Assembly (NCBI GenBank): GCA_014238205.1
Contig: JABABM010000002.1
Coordinates: 141,321-205,320, forward strand
Length of the DNA stretch: 64,000 nucleotides
Source: Phycisphaerales bacterium
GTDB lineage: Bacteria > Planctomycetota > Phycisphaerae > Phycisphaerales > SM1A02
Reading direction: 5' to 3'
Under the pieces are notes generated by a model. That model saw nothing but the letters and a program-made list of their open reading frames with translations, had not been told where the DNA came from and ran no database searches. Positions 25,613-34,516 of the stretch are shown here, piece after piece (the first letter of the stretch is position 1; every line of letters begins with the position of its first letter). The position numbers and the translations under genes are program-made.

Positions 25613-26563
25613 ATGCCACGTGCCAAGATCAGCATCATCGGAGCCGGCAATGTCGGCGCCACCTGCGCCCACTGGGCCGCCGCCAAGGAACTGGGTGACA
25701 TCGTCCTCGTCGATATCCCCGACAAGGTCGGCGTCGCACAGGGCAAGGCCCTCGACCTCTCCTGCTCGGCACCAATCGAGCGATTCGATTCGGAGATCAT
25801 CGGCACGGCCGACTACAAGGACACCGAGGGCAGTGATGTCGTCATCGTCACCGCAGGCATACCCCGCAAGCCGGGCATGAGCCGCGATGACCTGATCGCA
25901 ACCAATGTCAAGATCGTCAAGTCCGTCTCCGAACAGATCGCAACGCACGCGCCCGATTCCATCGTGATCGTCGTGGCCAACCCGCTTGATGCCATGGTCT
26001 ACACGGCATGGAAGACCACAGGCTTCCCGACCAACCGCATCGTCGGCCAGGCCGGCTGCCTCGACGTGGCACGGTTCCGTCACTTCATCGCCGATGCCAT
26101 CGGCGTCTCCATAGAAGATGTCCAGGCACTGCTGCTTGGAGGACATGGTGACGACATGGTTCCACTGCCCCGCTACACGAGCGTGCACGGCATTCCCGTC
26201 CACCAACTGCTCGACGACAAGACGATCAACGCCTGTGTCGATCGAGCCAAGGCCGGTGGCGGTGAGATCGTCAAGCTCATGGGAAGCAGCGCGTACTACG
26301 CCCCGGCCTCGGGAAGCGTGCAGATGGCCGAGGCCATCATCAAGGACAAGAAGCGAATCCTTCCCTGCGCCGCCTACTGCGATGCCGAGTACGGCGTCGG
26401 TGGCTACTTCGTCGGCGTTCCCTGCATTCTCGGCGCCAACGGCGTCGAGCAGATCATCCAGATCGATCTCGATACCGATGAACAGGCGCTCATGGACGAA
26501 TCCGTCTCGCACGTGAAGGATCTCGTCGGCGTCGTTCAGGAAACATTCCCGGAACTGGTCTGA
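25613..26563 (+). CDS. mdh: Malate dehydrogenase (LDH-like type)
   Basis: Oxidises malate to oxaloacetate with NAD. 316 residues with the Rossmann motif GAGNVGAT (10-17), acidic residue in LVDI near 34 for NAD preference, the substrate Arg pair in GIPRKPGMSRDDL near 81-93, VANPLD near 122 and catalytic His in GGHGDDMVPL near 178. The LDH-like MDH form is common in planctomycetes. AAGGA lies 9 bases before the ATG. It could be co-transcribed with the upstream tRNA and the MOSC gene 5 bases downstream. Confidence 0.96.
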   Translation: MPRAKISIIGAGNVGATCAHWAAAKELGDIVLVDIPDKVGVAQGKALDLSCSAPIERFDSEIIGTADYKDTEGSDVVIVTAGIPRKPGMSRDDLIATNVKIVKSVSEQIATHAPDSIVIVVANPLDAMVYTAWKTTGFPTNRIVGQAGCLDVARFRHFIADAIGVSIEDVQALLLGGHGDDMVPLPRYTSVHGIPVHQLLDDKTINACVDRAKAGGGEIVKLMGSSAYYAPASGSVQMAEAIIKDKKRILPCAAYCDAEYGVGGYFVGVPCILGANGVEQIIQIDLDTDEQALMDESVSHVKDLVGVVQETFPELV

Positions 26564-26568
26564 GCAGC

Positions 26569-27024
26569 ATGGCCGGTCGTCTTCTTGAAATCTGGACGTC
26601 TCCTGCCGCCGGCAAACCAATGGAATCCCGCGAAGAAGTCCTCGCAGTCGCCGGCAAGGGACTGGAAGGTGACCGCTATTTCAGCGGAAGTGGATCCTGG
26701 ACAAGCGGTGATCCGGCTGAGCGTGAAATGACACTCATCGAATCCGAGCAACTGGCCTGGTTTGAAGAGAACACCGGCCAGGTGCTTGCCTCCTCGGAGT
26801 GTCGACGCAACCTCATCACGAAGGGCGTCGCCCTCAATGAACTCGTCGGCGTACGCTTTCACGTCGGTGAAGTGGAGGTGGAGGGGCTGCGACTCTGCGA
26901 GCCCTGCTCCTACCTGCAGGAGAAGACGGGCCTGGACGTGCTTCCTGCAATGGTCGGGCGGGCGGGGCTCAACTGCCGCATCGTCACGGACGGCATGATT
27001 CGCCCAGGTGACATGGTCGGCTGA
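26569..27024 (+). CDS. MOSC-domain protein
   Basis: 151 residues made almost only of a MOSC (molybdenum cofactor sulfurase C-terminal) domain. GKGLEGDRY near 29-37 and NLITKGVALNEL near 82-93 are signature stretches; Cys in LCEPC near 109 is the likely sulfur or metal-binding residue. Family members carry sulfur for the molybdenum cofactor or form reductase parts. It follows mdh by 5 bases and ends 2 bases from the convergent gap stop. Confidence 0.88.
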   Translation: MAGRLLEIWTSPAAGKPMESREEVLAVAGKGLEGDRYFSGSGSWTSGDPAEREMTLIESEQLAWFEENTGQVLASSECRRNLITKGVALNELVGVRFHVGEVEVEGLRLCEPCSYLQEKTGLDVLPAMVGRAGLNCRIVTDGMIRPGDMVG

Positions 27025-27026
27025 CC

Positions 27027-28040
27027 TCAGTCCTTCGAGGCGATCATCTCGAGCATGTCGACGCAGCGGGTGGCATAGCCCGACTCGTTGTCGTACCAAC
27101 TGACGATCTTGAAGAAGTGGTCATTGAGCTCGATGCCCGCCGTCGCATCGTAGATGCTGCTGTGCGGGTCACTGATGAAGTCGCTGGAGACCACCGGGTC
27201 TTCCGTATACCCGAGCACGCCGGACATCGGGCCTTCCGAGGCGGCCTTCATCGCGGCATTGATGTCCGCGAGGCTCGTTGCCTGCTCGGTCTTGAAGGTC
27301 AGGTCCACGACCGAGACATCCGCCGTGGGAACACGGAAGGCCATGCCCGTGAGCTTCCCCTTGACTGCAGGCAGGCACAGGGCGACTGCCTTGGCTGCGC
27401 CCGTGCTGGAGGGAATGATGTTCATGTAGGCATTGCGCCCACCCCGCATGTCCTTCTTGGTCGGGCCATCCTGCGTCGGCTGCGTCGCGGTCACCGCATG
27501 GATCGTCGTCATCAGGCCCTCGGCCAGTCCGAAGGAATCCAGGATCACCTTCGTGATGGGAGCAAGGCAGTTGGTCGTGCACGAAGCATTGGAAAGGATG
27601 GTGTGCGAGGCCGGGTCATATTGACCGCAGTTGACCTTGTGCACGAAGGTGGGGATTTCGTCGGGAGTCTTCGTCGGGGCGGACAGCAGTACCCGTTTGG
27701 CACCGGCCTCGAGGTGCTTGGACGCGGTTTCGTGTGTCGTGAAGAGCCCGGTTGATTCCAGTACATAGTCCACGCCAAGATCGCCCCAGCCCAGTTTTGC
27801 GGGGTCGCGTTCGCTCAGGCACTTCGTGGAATGAGCCTCGCAGACCAGGGCATTCCCTTCGCCCCGTACGACGTGATCAAAGCGACCGTGCATCGTGTCG
27901 TAGTTGACCAGGTATGCAAGGTTCTCGGCGGGCACGAGGTCATTGATCGCAACGACCTCGATGTCGCCACGACGCAGGGCCTCTCGATAGACAAGACGCC
28001 CAATACGCCCGAACCCGTTGATGCCAATGCGAATCGCCAT
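27027..28040 (-). CDS. gap: Glyceraldehyde-3-phosphate dehydrogenase
   Basis: Converts glyceraldehyde 3-phosphate to 1,3-bisphosphoglycerate. 337 residues; NGFGRIGR (7-14) is the nucleotide loop, and INDL near 33-36 favours NAD over NADP. The catalytic Cys lies in SNASCTTNC near 155, His in the THAVT region near 182, and [11 protein letters not shown] near 316 closes the protein. The start at 28040 is supported by AAGGA 9 bases upstream. FBPase, transketolase and RpiB are elsewhere in the window. Confidence 0.97.
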   Translation of the reverse strand: MAIRIGINGFGRIGRLVYREALRRGDIEVVAINDLVPAENLAYLVNYDTMHGRFDHVVRGEGNALVCEAHSTKCLSERDPAKLGWGDLGVDYVLESTGLFTTHETASKHLEAGAKRVLLSAPTKTPDEIPTFVHKVNCGQYDPASHTILSNASCTTNCLAPITKVILDSFGLAEGLMTTIHAVTATQPTQDGPTKKDMRGGRNAYMNIIPSSTGAAKAVALCLPAVKGKLTGMAFRVPTADVSVVDLTFKTEQATSLADINAAMKAASEGPMSGVLGYTEDPVVSSDFISDPHSSIYDATAGIELNDHFFKIVSWYDNESGYATRCVDMLEMIASKD

Positions 28041-28087
28041 GCCAGTTGTCCTTGAGTAGGAGGGGGACTTCAAAGAAGAGAGGCAGT

Positions 28088-28645
28088 CTAGGCGCCTCGC
28101 CAGGGAGTATCTTCGACATCGTGCAGACGATTTGCTGCACGAGCCATTGCAAACAGGAGATCACTGAGCCGGTTGACCCACTTCATTGCATGTTCATTCA
28201 CTTTTTCAACGTTGTCGAGCGTGACCATTGCCCGCTCACAACGGCGGGCCGCGTTTCGTGCAACATGCAGCCGAGCAGCCAGGTCGCATCCCCCGGGCAG
28301 TATGAACTGCTTCAATTCCGTGTTGTCGCCGTCGATCTCGTCGATCCAGGATTCCGCCTGTGACACATCATCAGCCGTCATCCGGTGAATCTTCGACTCA
28401 TGATCGGTTCCAGGCGGTGTTGCCAGGTCCGCCCCGAGATCGAACAGACGGGACTGCAGGTCGACGAGAATCTCCGCAAGACGTGCATCGGCGTCGCCGC
28501 ACGCGGCCACGGCCATCCCGAGGGTTGCATTCGTTTCATCAGCAGCACCGTAGGCCTGGACACGCGCATCATCCTTGGAGACGCGTGGTCCTCCGAAGAG
28601 GCCGGTCGTTCCATCATCACCTGTCTTGGTATAGAGGCGGAACAT
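28088..28645 (-). CDS. PduO-type cob(I)alamin adenosyltransferase
   Basis: Transfers adenosyl from ATP to cob(I)alamin to make coenzyme B12. 185 residues, a five-helix bundle with [15 protein letters not shown] (5-19) as the ATP loop, DETNATLG near 36-43, the Arg-rich [15 protein letters not shown] near 123-137 and [12 protein letters not shown] near 157-168, all typical of PduO. It suggests a B12-dependent enzyme such as methylmalonyl-CoA mutase, which is not in the window. A TACGCT box ends 6 bases before the ATG. Confidence 0.96.
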   Translation of the reverse strand: MFRLYTKTGDDGTTGLFGGPRVSKDDARVQAYGAADETNATLGMAVAACGDADARLAEILVDLQSRLFDLGADLATPPGTDHESKIHRMTADDVSQAESWIDEIDGDNTELKQFILPGGCDLAARLHVARNAARRCERAMVTLDNVEKVNEHAMKWVNRLSDLLFAMARAANRLHDVEDTPWRGA

Positions 28646-28651
28646 GTCAAG

Positions 28652-28657
28652 AGCGTA
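28652..28657 (-). promoter_or_regulatory. TACGCT -10-like box of the adenosyltransferase gene
   Basis: TACGCT on the minus strand ends 6 bases before the ATG at 28645, in the short gap after atpG. There is no Shine-Dalgarno sequence. Confidence 0.45.
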
Positions 28658-28676
28658 CCAAGAAGGGCACGGGAAC

Positions 28677-29561
28677 CTATTCCAGGGCGGCTACGCCGGA
28701 GATGATCTCCGTCAACTCCGTCGTGATCTGGCTCTGGCGAGCCCTGTTGAACTTCTGCTTGAGCAGGCGAGCGAAATCCTTCGCATTCTCCGTTGCCGCC
28801 TTCATGGCGATCATCCGCATGATCTGCTCGCTCACCACGGCATCATTGAACGCCTGGAACAGCACGGTCTTGGCCATGAGGGGAAGAAGGTCGTCGAGGA
28901 GTTCGTCGATCGAAGGTTCAAAATCATAGACAAGCGTGGTTCCCTCGGTCTTCTCCTGTGATTCAGAAGTCATCTCGGGGCGTGTCATCGGAAACAGCTG
29001 CATGAGTTCCGCGCTCTGCCGTGCATTGGAGATGAAGTGCATGGAGGCTATTCGAACCGCGTCGTATTCTCCCGACATGAAGTGGCGGATGAAGGATGAG
29101 GCGATCTTCTCGACCTCCTCGTAAGCTGGAACATCTCCAAGGAAATGCTTGGCCGTCACATCGATCTTCTGGAATCGAAAGAAGTTCACGGCTTTCTTGC
29201 CGGCAACCTCGATGTCCAACTCGACCCCACGCTCCCTGCAGTCCCGTACATGGCCGAGAGCTGTCTTGAGCACATTGCCGTTGTACGCTCCGCACAGACC
29301 GCGATCCGAGGAAATCACGAGCAGCAACTCCCGATTCCTGGTCTCGGTCGGTCCGCTGATCAAGGGAGAGTTGTAATCGGATGCCGACGAGGATACCTCG
29401 TGCACCAGCTCACGAATACGCTCCGTATAAGGCTTGGTCGAAGCGGCGCGATTTGCTGCCGAGGTGAATTTAGCAGTAGCGATCATCTGCATCGTCTTGG
29501 TGATGCGACCGATCGTCTTGACCGCTGACATTCGCTTCTTGATGACTCGCAACTGGGCCAT
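28677..29561 (-). CDS. atpG: ATP synthase F1, gamma subunit
   Basis: The rotating central stalk of F1. 294 residues, normal length. The N-terminal helix MAQLRVIKKRMSAVKTIGRI and ITKTMQMIA near 20-28, the SSDRGLCGAYN block near 83-93, and the C-terminal helix with AMKAATENAKDF near 253-264 are characteristic. It is outside any atp operon: no other ATP synthase gene lies within the 28 kb to the left or 34 kb to the right that can be seen. A terminator lies just upstream and a TACCAT box ends 9 bases before the ATG, so it is transcribed on its own. Confidence 0.97.
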   Translation of the reverse strand: MAQLRVIKKRMSAVKTIGRITKTMQMIATAKFTSAANRAASTKPYTERIRELVHEVSSSASDYNSPLISGPTETRNRELLLVISSDRGLCGAYNGNVLKTALGHVRDCRERGVELDIEVAGKKAVNFFRFQKIDVTAKHFLGDVPAYEEVEKIASSFIRHFMSGEYDAVRIASMHFISNARQSAELMQLFPMTRPEMTSESQEKTEGTTLVYDFEPSIDELLDDLLPLMAKTVLFQAFNDAVVSEQIMRMIAMKAATENAKDFARLLKQKFNRARQSQITTELTEIISGVAALE

Positions 29562-29570
29562 GGGGGCGAA

Positions 29571-29576
29571 ATGGTA
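29571..29576 (-). promoter_or_regulatory. TACCAT -10-like box of atpG
   Basis: TACCAT on the minus strand ends 9 bases before the atpG ATG and begins directly after the T-run of the upstream terminator. Confidence 0.5.
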
Positions 29577-29609
29577 TCAAAAACAAGCCCCGAGTGGTCA
29601 TACCGGGGC
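29577..29609 (-). terminator. Terminator overlapping the PhnP-like gene stop codon
   Basis: On the minus strand GCCCCG and CGGGGC (29604-29609 and 29587-29592) form a 6-bp GC stem. The loop of 11 bases contains the stop codon TGA. The stem is followed by TTGTTTTTGA, a good U-tract. It should end the antiporter-phosphoesterase transcript just before atpG. Confidence 0.7.
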
Positions 29610-30449
29610 CCCGACCCCCGCACCAAGGTGAAGCCCGTCCCAAGCCAGCTTCATTCCCTCCGGAAGAGTGGCATCGACTTCCGCATGGGATATCTCGTGA
29701 GCCATGTGAATGAACCATGTTTCCCGGGCCCCGATGTGCGTCGCCATTGCAACAGCCTGGTCAACGGTCATGTGGGTTGGATGATGGCGATGACGGAGCA
29801 TGTCGAGAAACAGGGTCTGGACACCATCGAGCAGACACAGGGTCTCAGGCGGAATGCTCGAGGCATCCGTGCACCAGGCCAACGGCAGAATGCTCCTCCC
29901 CGGAGGCGGGTCCAGGTGATCAAGGCGAAATCCGAGAATGGGCAGTCGGCCATGGAGTATTCGAAGCGGCGTGATCCGCAAGCCGTGGAACTCGATGGGC
30001 TCACCCGGTTCAAGGACATGGGGAAGAAGCGTGGCGACGAACGATGGATTTGCATTCCGTTCCGACTTGAAGATGTGTGGGTGGACACGCTGCACATGTT
30101 CCATGCTTCGAGCCTCCGCATGGATTGGTATCGGCTCCTTCATGACTGCATTGAACCTGCGTACCTCGTCAAGACCGAAGAGATGGTCGACGTGGTGGTG
30201 CGTATGGAAGATGCCGTCGCACCGGGTGATGTTCTCCCGGAGAACCTGCTGCCTGAGATCGGGCGATGTGTCGATCAGAAGTACCCGCTCCACGCCAGCG
30301 GGATCCGTGAACCTGGCCGCCGCGCTTGTACGGGTTCGCGTATCGCGAGGATCCTCGGAGCGGCAGGTTGCACAGTCGCAAGCTATTGCCGGGATACCGG
30401 CCGAGGTGCCGGATCCGAGCACGATGAACTCGAATGCAGGCTCATTCAT
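29598..30449 (-). CDS. MBL-fold phosphodiesterase (PhnP/RNase Z-like)
   Basis: 283 residues of the metallo-beta-lactamase superfamily. LGSGTSAGIPAIAC near 11-24 with the following CATC and PRDTRTRTS matches the PhnP-type start, which may bind a structural zinc. THHHVDH near 83-89, LHGR near 164, CTDASS near 193 and the HMAHEISH end near 247 are the metal ligands. PhnP acts on cyclic ribose phosphate, but no phn genes are near, so the substrate is unknown. Its ATG overlaps the antiporter stop by four bases. Confidence 0.88.
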   Translation of the reverse strand: MNEPAFEFIVLGSGTSAGIPAIACDCATCRSEDPRDTRTRTSAAARFTDPAGVERVLLIDTSPDLRQQVLRENITRCDGIFHTHHHVDHLFGLDEVRRFNAVMKEPIPIHAEARSMEHVQRVHPHIFKSERNANPSFVATLLPHVLEPGEPIEFHGLRITPLRILHGRLPILGFRLDHLDPPPGRSILPLAWCTDASSIPPETLCLLDGVQTLFLDMLRHRHHPTHMTVDQAVAMATHIGARETWFIHMAHEISHAEVDATLPEGMKLAWDGLHLGAGVGAPV

Positions 30450-31885
30450 GGGGCCTGTTTGTCCATGCAGCCGGAGAGCCTGATGATGGTTCGTATCGTC
30501 GTTCCCTGCAGCAGCAGGGTAAGAAGGACGGCACCGAATATGACCGGCAACATGAAGTTCTTCAGTTCAGGGGTGACACCGATGTAGCTTGCCGGCAAAG
30601 TCAAGACAAGCGCCAACGTGACACATCCTCTCAAGCCGGACCAGAAGACGACGTGTGACGCCCCACGGGGCCAGTTCTTCCCGTACGAGATGCCTGCGGG
30701 GTAGACGACGATCGCTCGTGAAGCCAGCATGGCCAGATAGACGAACCCGATTGCCATCATCACGGTGCCGTCGAAGAGTTTGTCGACGCCGATGAACTGC
30801 AGTTCGATGCCTACCAGGAGGAAGATCAGGGAGTTGATGATGTAGTCGATGGACTCCCAGAACGTCGAAATGGTCTGAATGGAGTCATCGGCATTCTCAT
30901 CGTGCCATCGCGTTGCGCCGACGATGATGCCCGCGACGATGACAGCAGCCACCCCCGAGACACTTTCGGCTGAAGCAATTATGAAGGCCCCATAGGCCAG
31001 GACCACCGTGATCGCATTCTCCAGAACCGGGTCACGCGACCATCGCATGAGCAGTACGGCCGCCCAACCCAGCAGTCCGCCGATCAACAGTCCAAGTGAA
31101 CTGTATGTCACGAAGGTCAAGGCCCCACTCCAGATAGCCTCCATGAGACCTGCCGTATCATTGACGACCTCGGTGGTGAAGATGGAGTCGACGGCGTTTT
31201 CGATCGTCTCGGCAGGTGTTTCCTGATGCTGAGAAGGGGGAGTCACCTCCTTCCCGTGCATATAGCTCATCCCGGTGAAGATCGACCCCCACAGGAGAAA
31301 GAAGAGCGTGACGGCAATGCCGTCGTTGAAGAGGCTTTCTCCCTCGATGACCGTTCGGACTCGTGCCGGGATACCGATGTTCTTGATCACGGCGATGACA
31401 GAAACCGGGTCGGTCGGTGACATCATCGCGCCGAACATGAAAGCCGCCACCCAGATCAGGTTCGCCGAGATCATGTCAGTTGTCAGGAAGTAGCGGATCA
31501 CGATGCCGACGACGACTGTTGTCACCAGAGTTCCAAGTGCAGTCACGATGACGACGGCAAGCCAGTTCCTGCCAAGAGATTTCAGGTTGATCCTCAGCCC
31601 TGCGTGGAACAGGATCGGTGGGAGAACGATGTAGAAGACGAGATAGGGTCCAAGGGCTGCTCCTTCTGGAGCGGCCTTGAAGAAGGCGACGACGAGCCCT
31701 GCAACCACAAGGGCCACTGTGTAGGGCATCTTCAGCTTCTTGCTGACGACCCCGACACAGACGGCCAGTGTCAGGAGAAGCGTGAAGAGGATGATCGAAC
31801 CAGAAACGGTATGAGGATTCACCGGCGGGTCCGCCTTTGCCTGGTCGGCAAAGGCAAGCAGGGTCGGAATCAAGCCAGGAACCAT
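30446..31885 (-). CDS. Na+/H+ antiporter (CPA1 family)
   Basis: Inner-membrane exchanger of 479 residues with about 12 hydrophobic segments. The conserved ion-site motifs are seen: SPTDPVSV near 155-162, ESLFNDGIAV near 182-191 (Asn-Asp pair, electroneutral CPA1) and WSGLRG near 422-427. A polar loop of about 60 residues separates helices near 206-240. No cytosolic regulatory tail is present. A TATCCT box ends 7 bases before the ATG. It is coupled to the PhnP-like gene. Confidence 0.94.
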   Translation of the reverse strand: MVPGLIPTLLAFADQAKADPPVNPHTVSGSIILFTLLLTLAVCVGVVSKKLKMPYTVALVVAGLVVAFFKAAPEGAALGPYLVFYIVLPPILFHAGLRINLKSLGRNWLAVVIVTALGTLVTTVVVGIVIRYFLTTDMISANLIWVAAFMFGAMMSPTDPVSVIAVIKNIGIPARVRTVIEGESLFNDGIAVTLFFLLWGSIFTGMSYMHGKEVTPPSQHQETPAETIENAVDSIFTTEVVNDTAGLMEAIWSGALTFVTYSSLGLLIGGLLGWAAVLLMRWSRDPVLENAITVVLAYGAFIIASAESVSGVAAVIVAGIIVGATRWHDENADDSIQTISTFWESIDYIINSLIFLLVGIELQFIGVDKLFDGTVMMAIGFVYLAMLASRAIVVYPAGISYGKNWPRGASHVVFWSGLRGCVTLALVLTLPASYIGVTPELKNFMLPVIFGAVLLTLLLQGTTIRTIIRLSGCMDKQAP

Positions 31886-31892
31886 GAGCGAG

Positions 31893-31898
31893 AGGATA
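31893..31898 (-). promoter_or_regulatory. TATCCT -10-like box of the antiporter gene
   Basis: TATCCT on the minus strand ends 7 bases before the ATG at 31885, in the 39-base gap after pepA. There is no Shine-Dalgarno sequence. Confidence 0.45.
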
Positions 31899-31924
31899 CG
31901 CGAATGCTCGCGTTTCAGCGGATA

Positions 31925-33400
31925 TCAGGACGCGGCCAGCCCTGCGACCAGTTCAGCACAGAGACGAACCCCGAACCCGGTGGGTCCCACGGTGAACAGG
32001 TCCGTGTCCTTGTCGGTCGTGGCGGTCCCGGCGATGTCGAGGTGACACCATGGGACATCTTCATCGACGAAATGACTCAGGAACGCCGCCCCCTGGATGG
32101 GATGTGCATTCCGACTCGGGGCCGAGTTCCAGAGATCCGCATGACGTGATCGCATGAATCGTCGATGCGATTCCCACAACGGCATTCGCCAGACCCGCTC
32201 GCCGGATGCATCGGAAGCGGCTTCGATGCTTCGACGAAGAGTGCGGTCGTTGCACCACATGCCGGCACAGAAATGGCCGAGACCCACGACGACACCGCCG
32301 GTCAACGTGGCGAGATCCACGATTCGCGTCGGCTTCAGCTTGGCGCATGAATACGCAAGGGCGTCAGCCAGTACAAGGCGACCTTCTGCATCCGTATTGG
32401 TGACCTCGACCGTCACACCGTTGGTCATGGTGATGATGTCGTCGGGGCGGTAGGCCACATCACTGACCATGTTCTCGGCACACGGCAGCACGCCGAAGAC
32501 GCGAACCGGCAGCTTCAAGGTGGCGATGGCCTGCATGGCGCCGAAGACGGCCGCGCCACCGCACATGTCGTACTTCATGCCCTTCATGCCGTTGCCGGTC
32601 TTCAATGAATACCCGCCGGTGTCGTAGGTGATGGTCTTGCCGACGAGGACCAGGCGTTCATCGGACCTGGGCTTCGACGGACGATGTTCGAGGATGACCA
32701 GGCATGGTTTCTGCGCCGAGCCATGGCCAACCGTCAAGAGGCCGCCCATGCCGAGTTTCCTGGCTTCCGCAACTCCAATGACTCGACAATGCAGGCCGGT
32801 GGAACGGGCGAGTTTCCTGGCCTGGGACGCAACCCAACCTGGGTGACAGATGTTCGGCGGCGTGGCGGCCAGTTCCCTGGCGGCATTCACGGCTTCAGCG
32901 AGCATGAGCCCGCGGCGAAGGCCCCCACGGACTTCGGAACAGTTGGAGGTCAATACAAGGCGGCCGGCATCGGACGATGAATCGGCGGCGGCGCCTCGGT
33001 ATCTCGTGTACTCCCAGTTGGACAACCCCACGCCTTCGGCGAACGCCTGGCCGACCTCTTCTGGCGAACCGACGCTGGCCGGCACGATGAGATCAACCTC
33101 GATGGCCGCCGCAGTATCCCCACGACGTTCCAGTTCAGCTCGGACATGGGCGCCGGCCGATCGAATGGACTCCAGCGTGGCCGACGACTTGTCGCCGAGT
33201 CCGACGACGAGTACCGAGCCGGATGCTGAAACCGTGCCGGATTGGCCGGAAAATCCAGGCGACTTCATGGCCGTGGTGACTGCACCGCCCATGGCCTCAT
33301 CAAGTTCCTTGAAAGCGGCAGGACGGCGTTGAGTGGATTGGAAGATGGCGACAACCAGGGTCGAACGGCGGGGGGATCCGGTGCGGATGGTGCGAAACAC
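31925..33400 (-). CDS. pepA: Leucyl aminopeptidase (M17)
   Basis: Two-metal cytosolic aminopeptidase. The GTG at 33400, with GGAG 6 bases upstream, gives 491 residues, the usual PepA length, and keeps the N-terminal domain strand STLVVAIFQS. The catalytic domain shows VGKTITYDTGG near 261-271 (Lys and Asp ligands), KYDMCGGAAV near 283-292 and NTDAEGRL near 343-350 with the active-site Arg. The open frame continues upstream to 34195, but that part overlaps the divergent thiE gene and is not conserved-looking. Confidence 0.94.
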   Translation of the reverse strand: MFRTIRTGSPRRSTLVVAIFQSTQRRPAAFKELDEAMGGAVTTAMKSPGFSGQSGTVSASGSVLVVGLGDKSSATLESIRSAGAHVRAELERRGDTAAAIEVDLIVPASVGSPEEVGQAFAEGVGLSNWEYTRYRGAAADSSSDAGRLVLTSNCSEVRGGLRRGLMLAEAVNAARELAATPPNICHPGWVASQARKLARSTGLHCRVIGVAEARKLGMGGLLTVGHGSAQKPCLVILEHRPSKPRSDERLVLVGKTITYDTGGYSLKTGNGMKGMKYDMCGGAAVFGAMQAIATLKLPVRVFGVLPCAENMVSDVAYRPDDIITMTNGVTVEVTNTDAEGRLVLADALAYSCAKLKPTRIVDLATLTGGVVVGLGHFCAGMWCNDRTLRRSIEAASDASGERVWRMPLWESHRRFMRSRHADLWNSAPSRNAHPIQGAAFLSHFVDEDVPWCHLDIAGTATTDKDTDLFTVGPTGFGVRLCAELVAGLAAS

Positions 33401-33446
33401 GCGAGGCTCCGATACACGGGGATGAAGGAGTGGGAAAGGGTCGTGG

Positions 33447-33452
33447 TACTGT
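33447..33452 (+). promoter_or_regulatory. TACTGT -10-like box of thiD2-thiE
   Basis: TACTGT ends 8 bases before the ATG at 33461, in the 60-base gap to the divergent pepA gene. There is no room for a TPP riboswitch and no Shine-Dalgarno sequence. Confidence 0.45.
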
Positions 33453-33460
33453 ATCGACGC

Positions 33461-34516
33461 ATGAGCATTCCACGCGTCATTGATTCCAACTGCAACCGGC
33501 TGGCCGAAGCTCTTCGAGTCATGGAGGATCTTTCCCGCTTCATGCTCAATGATCGAGAGTTGTCCGCGGCATTCAAGCTGATGCGGCACGAATGCAGGTC
33601 CTGGGCCGACCGCTTTCCGGTGGGGTGGCTCACCGCTCACCGGGATGCCGGGAATGATGTTGGAACCGCTACCAGCACCCCCTCGGAACAGGCACGAAGC
33701 GGCTCGTGGGATATTGCGGTTGCCGCAGGGAATCGGGCAGCAGAGGCGCTTCGCAGCATCGAGGAATGCGCCAAGACGATCGATGGCGATCTTGCACGCG
33801 AATGCGAGGCGATGAGATATCGACTCTACGACCTTGATGCGCAGCTTCGACGCTTCCTTTCCCCGGGACAGCCTCGGCAGTGGGCCGTCTGCGTACTGCT
33901 CACCGAAGCAGCCTGCCAACTCGACTGGTGGACGACGGCATGCGAGGTTGTGCGAGCCGGCGCGGAGTGCATCCAGCTTCGCGAGAAGGATCTTCCCGAT
34001 CGAGTGCTCATCGACCGAACCCGCAGGGTGGTCGACATGGCTCGCCCGCAAGGGTGCAGTGTCATCGTCAATGACCGGATCGATGTAGCACTTGCCGCTG
34101 ATGCCGATGGCGTGCACCTGGGGCAGGATGATCTGTCCCTTGCCGATGCACGGCGATGTGCCGGAAACAACCTGCTCATCGGGATCAGTACCCATGGACT
34201 TGAAGAAGCCAATGCAGCCGTCCAGTCAGGTGCGGACTACTGTGGAGTCGGACCCATGTTCACGGGAAATACTCGGCCGGAACTTGAACCGGCCGGGCCG
34301 CAACGACTCGTTGAATTCCTGGATCATCATCCCGATGCGGCACACCTGGCCATTGGCGGAATAACACCTGATCAAACACGGGTCCTGGCAGAGGTGGGGT
34401 GCAGGGGAGTTGCTGCATGCGATGCAATATGTGGAAGCCCTGATCCAGGTGAGATAGTGCGGTCCATGCGTGATTGCATCCAGGCCGGCGCGGAGTCGGC
34501 GACCGCGGACGCCTAG
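33461..34516 (+). CDS. thiE: ThiD2-ThiE fusion: HMP-P kinase-like domain and thiamine phosphate synthase
   Basis: 351 residues in two parts. Residues 1-130 form a helical ThiD2-type domain (SNCNRLAEALRVMEDLSRFML near 10-30, with RHECRSWADRF near 44-54), a family thought to replace ThiD. Residues 145-345 are a complete ThiE TIM barrel: QLREKDL near 181, NDRIDVALAADADGVHLGQDD near 205-225, GVGPMFTG near 262 and AIGGITP near 295. ThiE couples HMP-PP and thiazole phosphate to TMP. The two stops overlap the convergent rpiB gene by 4 bases. No other thi genes are near. Confidence 0.9.
   Translation: MSIPRVIDSNCNRLAEALRVMEDLSRFMLNDRELSAAFKLMRHECRSWADRFPVGWLTAHRDAGNDVGTATSTPSEQARSGSWDIAVAAGNRAAEALRSIEECAKTIDGDLARECEAMRYRLYDLDAQLRRFLSPGQPRQWAVCVLLTEAACQLDWWTTACEVVRAGAECIQLREKDLPDRVLIDRTRRVVDMARPQGCSVIVNDRIDVALAADADGVHLGQDDLSLADARRCAGNNLLIGISTHGLEEANAAVQSGADYCGVGPMFTGNTRPELEPAGPQRLVEFLDHHPDAAHLAIGGITPDQTRVLAEVGCRGVAACDAICGSPDPGEIVRSMRDCIQAGAESATADA

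Noticed and set aside
33401..34195. Long N-terminal extension of PepA in the same frame
   Set aside because: It overlaps the divergent thiD2-thiE gene, and the GTG at 33400 has GGAG upstream and gives the normal family length.
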